A DNA stretch of 64,000 nt from Akebia trifoliata (Eukaryota > Streptophyta > Magnoliopsida > Ranunculales > Lardizabalaceae): positions 426,139 to 490,138 of the forward strand of contig JADQWC010000228.1 of NCBI GenBank assembly GCA_017979445.1, given 5' to 3'. Each line of letters opens with the position of its first letter. The stretch's first letter is position 1. Below the pieces are notes generated by a model that was not told where the DNA came from, ran no database searches, and saw nothing but the letters and a program-made list of their open reading frames with translations. This document shows positions 59,557 to 64,000 of the stretch, in pieces. Both the position numbers and the translations under genes were made by a program.

Positions 59557-62500
59557 TGTAGATGCGTGATTCTTGGATTTCCAAATATCACTTCTATGAA
59601 GGTTTAGAGTCCTCACCATTCATATTTGTAAAAAGGTGTGAATGGTCACTCAGGGTACATTTTTAGGAAAAGTGTCATTTTTGACGTTTAATGACTCTCG
59701 TTTGAATAAGGTACCAATCAACCTAAGATCGAGATAAACGGTTCGATTGGAGAAAATGAAAGGTGTTAGGCACCATTTTCTCTCCACCAAGTGGTGGTAA
59801 CATCAAAATAACTCGATCGTTTTGGATGCAAATGTAAATAAAATAAAAATGTCATGTGTTGACGGCTTGTACCCTAAGTAGAGATTTGCTATCGGCTTAA
59901 CTCGTAAGCATTATCTCATTGGAGGAGATAATCCTTATGGACATTAGTCGTGGGGACAACATGTTTTTGAAGAGTGTGTGCTACGACTATGGGATCGTTT
60001 TCATGAGTTGAGAAGGACCCGAATACTGGTTGCCTCAAACGATTTAAAGGATTAAATCGGTTTTATTTTGAAAGTAGTTATGATCAGGGTCTAGAAAGTC
60101 ATTTCTAGAGCCTTAATTACATAGACTTTATCAGTAAATTATATAATAAATCTCTTCATTAGACATAATGCATAGTTAGTCCATATTTATCATTGATTTC
60201 AATTAAATTATGTAATTCGAAACTAATTACTGTTATTTACGTGTAACAGGAATTATTCACGAAGTTTCAAAACGAATCAGGAAAATCCGAAGTTATCACT
60301 GTGATCTAGAATCCAAAAGAAGACCGTGGACCAACATTCAATTGATCAAAACTTTACTGCGGCACCCTGGTCAACGACGATGGCGCGATCAAAAAAGAAG
60401 GTCAAGCCTCGAATTTCGCACTGAAGCATGGCAACTGGATATCATTCGTAATAAATTATTTTTAATATTTTTTGTAAATATAGAACATCTCCGAAATCCT
60501 AATTTTCATAAGAAAACCCTAATCTGGTCTCTCTATAAATAGAAGACCAGACCAAGAGTTTAGGAGGCTGAATTTTAGAGAATTAGTTTAGTGTTTATTT
60601 TCTTTCTTTCTGAATTTTATGAAAATTGTAAAGAGGCTTTATCGATTTCAAGTCAAGCAATAAAGATAACTTCTTTCTCTCATCTCTCTTTTCTCTTCAT
60701 GTTTTCTTTATTTTATTTTTGCTTTATTTTTCTTACGATGACTATTGACTAAATTTTTGATAGATCGATTGAGGAAGCTTGAGCAAGATTTGTTAGTGTT
60801 TTATTGTTCTCGTGATGATTTAATAGTTTTATTGTGATAGCGTAAGTATTTATAATTAAGTTGAATATTAAATATTTTCAAAGTTTTGATGGTCTTTTTC
60901 TTTGATAAGTTCAAAAAGAATCATTGCATACTTTTGATTTTGTTTACAATTTAACTCCTTGATTTTTCGATCCACAAACATTAATTTTATTTAGTGGATC
61001 GAGATAAATAGATAATCAGAATTCACTGATAAAGCTTGTGAAGGTGGATCCAATTGATCTACACTTCCCTTTCATATTTCTAAGTTTATTTTATTTTAGT
61101 AGTTTATTTTAGATAAATCATCTCTTGCAAATTGTTTTTAAATCATTTCCATAAATCTGAATCGAATTAGAAGTAAAAAAATTCGTTGGATTAACGTTGT
61201 CTCTGTGGTTCGACCCTTGTTTGCCAAGATTTTCTTTTGTTCTTTATTTTATCATCATCTACAGCTCGAACAAGTTACAACCTTTATACTTTCAATCGAA
61301 TTAAAGTCCGATCTACTGGAGATAGGGAGGGGGGGCATTACATATTAGAAGTTTTCTAAAAATAAAATTAAAGATATGAAGGGGATAATAAAAGAAGAAT
61401 ATGAAAAAGATAGATAGAGAAGAGATATGTGTTCTTTTGATCCACCTTAAAGTTTTAATTTTGTTCTTCTTTTCCTTCCTTCTTCTTCCTTTATATTTGC
61501 TTTTTTGAATCCTTAGTGAATTTGAGAGTGTAACTTTTTAGAATAAATAAAGTGAGAGAGTAGAGAAGAGATGAATAAAGTTGAATTGAGAGTAAATCTT
61601 TTTTTAGTCTAAGACTTGGTACCCATTTTTGGAAGATAAGGGACGGTATTTATAGGTGTTTAGAGATTATTTTAAGGATATAATGGGGTGAATAAAATAA
61701 AAGAGTAGAGAATGGCATAGGATTTGAAGGTGGGGGTGTGAAATTTAGAGTTGGAAAGAGGGTAGCTGTGTAATGAGGGTAAATGGATAATTTTTAATCA
61801 TAATGGTTTAGATCCTCCCCAACCCATTTGGGTAGAGTGTTTGGTAAGATGAGATGATGGGTGTTTGGTTTAAGAGAATGGGGGTGTAAGAGAGTGGTTT
61901 GTTGATTGAGTGTTAGGTAGGTTGAAAGAGAATGTTGTTTAGGTTAGGAGAATAGATTGTGTAATAGATTAGTTGATTGGATTTTGTGAGGGTTAAGGGG
62001 ATCATGACATATGTCAAAAAGGGATGGGGAGGTGAGGTTATTAAATGAGTTGATTGGAGGGAAGAAGTGTAGGGATGGCTTGTGAGAATGGGTTGAGGGT
62101 GAATGATGAAAGGAGGTGTGGGTTGTAATATGGGTGGTTGATTGTGTTAGAGAAATGTGAAATTAGGTTTATGACATGGGAGTGTGGGTCATGATGTGGG
62201 TTGGTAGTATGTTAGAGAAAAGTGATGGATTAGGATGTAGGGGGTATGAGTTGAGATGATTTTTAGAAAAAAATAATGGAGATAGGTAGTTGGATGAGGG
62301 AGGTGAGTTAAGGTGATGACATGTGTCCTAGTTGATGATCAAATGGTGATTTGTTGATATGGATAATGGTAATTGTGGGTTAGGGTAATGGATTATGGAT
62401 ATGGATTTGAAGTGGTTTGGGCTTTGGTATGTTGGGCTTAGGTTTTTGGAATGATTTTAGGTTATTGAAATTGGTTAAGATTATTTTAGCATGAATTTTT

Positions 62501-62834
62501 TAGGGTGGGTGTGTTTAGGTGATGTGAGATTAAAATTAAGTTAGTTTGTGTAGGGTGAGAGACGATTTTTGGGGAGTTGAGGGTTTGTGGGCCCTAAATG
62601 GGTTTAGGGTATTTTCAGTTTCGAGAGCGGAGTGGTAAAGGGTGAGGAAGGTGGGCATATGCCAAGTCTCATCCTAAGTTCATTAATCCTTTTAGGGGTC
62701 TTAAGAATCCTTAGATTGATTAAAATGCTACGTTTTGCGAATTGGGCTGTTTAGGCCCGTTGATGAATTTTATTGAAAATATGATATTTTTGGACCATTT
62801 TGAATGGGGGACCGATCAAATTGGGGTATCTACA
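59557..62834 (+). mobile_element. 3.3-kb LTR-type insertion, B only
   Basis: Begins TGTAGATGCG and ends GGGTATCTACA, with GAAGC on both sides (59552-59556, 62835-62839). Block A keeps the single GAAGC (13986-13990). Inside are the phrase GGTGTTAGGCACC (near 59763), a TATA box CTATAAATAGAAG near 60533, and GTTGTCTCTGTGGTTCGACC near 61195, all typical of long plant Ty3/gypsy LTRs. No gag or pol and no second LTR copy were found, so it is best read as a long solo LTR or a non-coding derivative. Confidence 0.78.
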
Positions 62835-62846
62835 GAAGCCAATTGT

Positions 62847-62849
<3 letters not shown>

Positions 62850-62887
<38 letters not shown>
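62850..62887. repeat. (GA)n microsatellite
   Basis: An uninterrupted GAGAGA run; block A has a much shorter tract at the matching place. Confidence 0.9.
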
Positions 62888-62891
<4 letters not shown>

Positions 62892-63543
62892 CAGAGAGAT
62901 ACTGGTGTTCTTAGGGTTGAACTCGAGAGAGAGAGAGAAAGATCATTCAAAATTTTGATTTTTTTCTCTTTAGGATTGAAGATGAGAGAGAGAGATATAT
63001 TGAATGATAGAGGGTGATTTTTTTTTCTGATTTGAAGAGTTTTTTTTCATTTAAAGTTTTTGGAGGGAGGTGTTGCAATTACCTGATTTGTTTCAAATCA
63101 AAAATGTGTTTACAATTGTAAGTCATGTTTTCACGTTGAGCCTCAATCTAAACATTGAATTGCTCAACATCCAACGGCTCGACCTCATCAATTTCACGTT
63201 TATTATCACATCTAGGCGTGGAACCACTCCCAATGATTTTTTCTTATGATTCCCCAACCCCACAGATTAAATTCTTACTCTCTTTTTAACATTTTGCTAA
63301 GTGCAATCAAATGGTAGGAACCATTTTTTCACGAAATTTAGTTTTACTTCCTTGAAAATAAATATCCTACAAATCATATGAACCCTAGTGTTAAGAAAAC
63401 AATTTTTCAACTATCATGCTCGACTGACAAAACCAACGCAACCAAATCATAATTTTCACCCAATAATTTATTTTTCTAAATAGGATATAAGAGCCTATTT
63501 TTTAATTAACTAAAATAATGGTCAAGTCTTATATGTGGGAAAG

Positions 63544-64000
63544 TGATGATTGTGTGAATTGAATTATAGTTGAATGCCTATACAAGCCGCGACCCTTCAT
63601 GTGAAAGTGTCTCCAAGTAAAATAGGGCATTCTAACCCAAGAGATGAGAATTTGATTGTTCACCATAAAGGTAATAAGTCCATGATGGAGAAACGCTCAA
63701 GTTACATGCTGGTGGGAAGGGCCTTACTAGCTCTGGTCGATCAGAAAGTCTTTGAGATTCAAGATTGTTGGGTTAAAAATAATCAAGCAACTAGGGTGGT
63801 GGAGAGAAGAGATTTGGGAGGGTCGGAAATCGTGTTGTTTGAAAAAGAACGCCTGTGGTTGGTGCAGATTCTAGAAGACGCCAAGAATTGGAACTCAGGT
63901 AATCTATTTTGGAAGAAATCGACAGTAATGGAACACTGCAAAATGGCTCAAGGGTATGAAAACGAATACGGACGATTTCTAAAAATCTCTGAATACTCAG
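63544..64000 (+). CDS. Open frame running off the window, unidentified
   Basis: From an ATG at 63574 the frame MPIQAATLHVKVSPSK stays open to the last base (142 codons) and includes SSYMLVGRALLALVDQKVFE and GRFLKISEYS. It starts just right of the duplication boundary. The pattern faintly recalls plant DUF4283-type or LINE ORF1 proteins, but I cannot establish that. It is GC-richer than its surroundings, which fits coding DNA. A 3' part must lie beyond the window. Confidence 0.4.

Larger units (their letters stand above)
38477..63543. repeat. Duplicated block B (direct repeat of block A)
   Basis: Collinear with 1020-15765. It is longer because of the copia element, CACTA element E1 and the 3.3-kb LTR-type insertion. 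It lacks A's segment of about 6000-7268; the junction lies in GTTCTTCTAAAAGG, where the two breakpoints share CTTC(T), a microhomology deletion. It also lacks about 100 bp of the kinase membrane-anchor region. Confidence 0.9.

Noticed and set aside
62742..63017. 91-aa frame with an Arg-Glu repeat
   Set aside because: Created by the (GA)n microsatellite and crosses the end of the LTR-type insertion.
1..64000. tRNA or rRNA genes
   Set aside because: None noticed on reading; the only tRNA-related signal is the retroelement primer site at 41632.

Overview
The window is nuclear DNA from a flowering plant, most likely a eudicot. It is AT-rich and shows plant-type introns, a Ty1/copia polyprotein, plant LINE tails, CACTA transposons, a 123-bp satellite, and fragments of plant genes (lectin receptor kinase, plastid-type signal peptidase, PTM-like PHD protein, DRP2 dynamin, cytochrome b561-DOMON). 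The species cannot be named from the sequence. I found no rRNA, tRNA or CRISPR array. No gene looks complete and functional. The longest intact reading frame is the pol part of a copia element.

Layout. A block of about 14.7 kb (block A, 1020-15765) recurs in the same orientation as block B (38477-63543, about 25 kb), with about 22.7 kb between them. The ancestral block carried the 3' end of an unidentified minus-strand gene, the 3' exons of a PRPP synthetase gene, and a G-type lectin receptor-like kinase already drifting to a pseudogene. Each copy then took different insertions. A gained a 288-bp CACTA MITE, a 5'-truncated LINE, a 409-bp solo LTR and a 1.1-kb TIR element. B gained a 4.8-kb Ty1/copia element, a 6.2-kb gene-carrying CACTA element and a 3.3-kb LTR-type insertion. 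For most of these the other copy preserves the empty target site, so ends and target duplications can be read directly.

Between the blocks lie, in order: four foldback elements separated by (TA)n (15956-17363); the stub of another CACTA element; a third, truncated receptor-kinase copy (17487-18108); a 12.6-kb CACTA-type element (18109-30700) carrying DRP2 and PTM fragments and retroelement debris; about 41 copies of a 123-bp satellite (30701-35737); three tandem ~835-bp units each with a 70-codon reading frame or its remnant (35738-38017); and a decayed pararetrovirus reverse transcriptase fragment ending at the edge of block B.

Most notable is a small CACTA family with three members here. 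All share CACTA-type ends and palindromes built on TTTGACGG/CCGTCAAA. The two large members carry four unrelated host-gene fragments (DRP2, PTM, plastid-type signal peptidase, b561-DOMON), all in the same sense relative to the element ends and downstream of a CT-rich leader with a candidate splice donor. That is the arrangement expected of a transposon that captures and may transcribe chimeric gene pieces.
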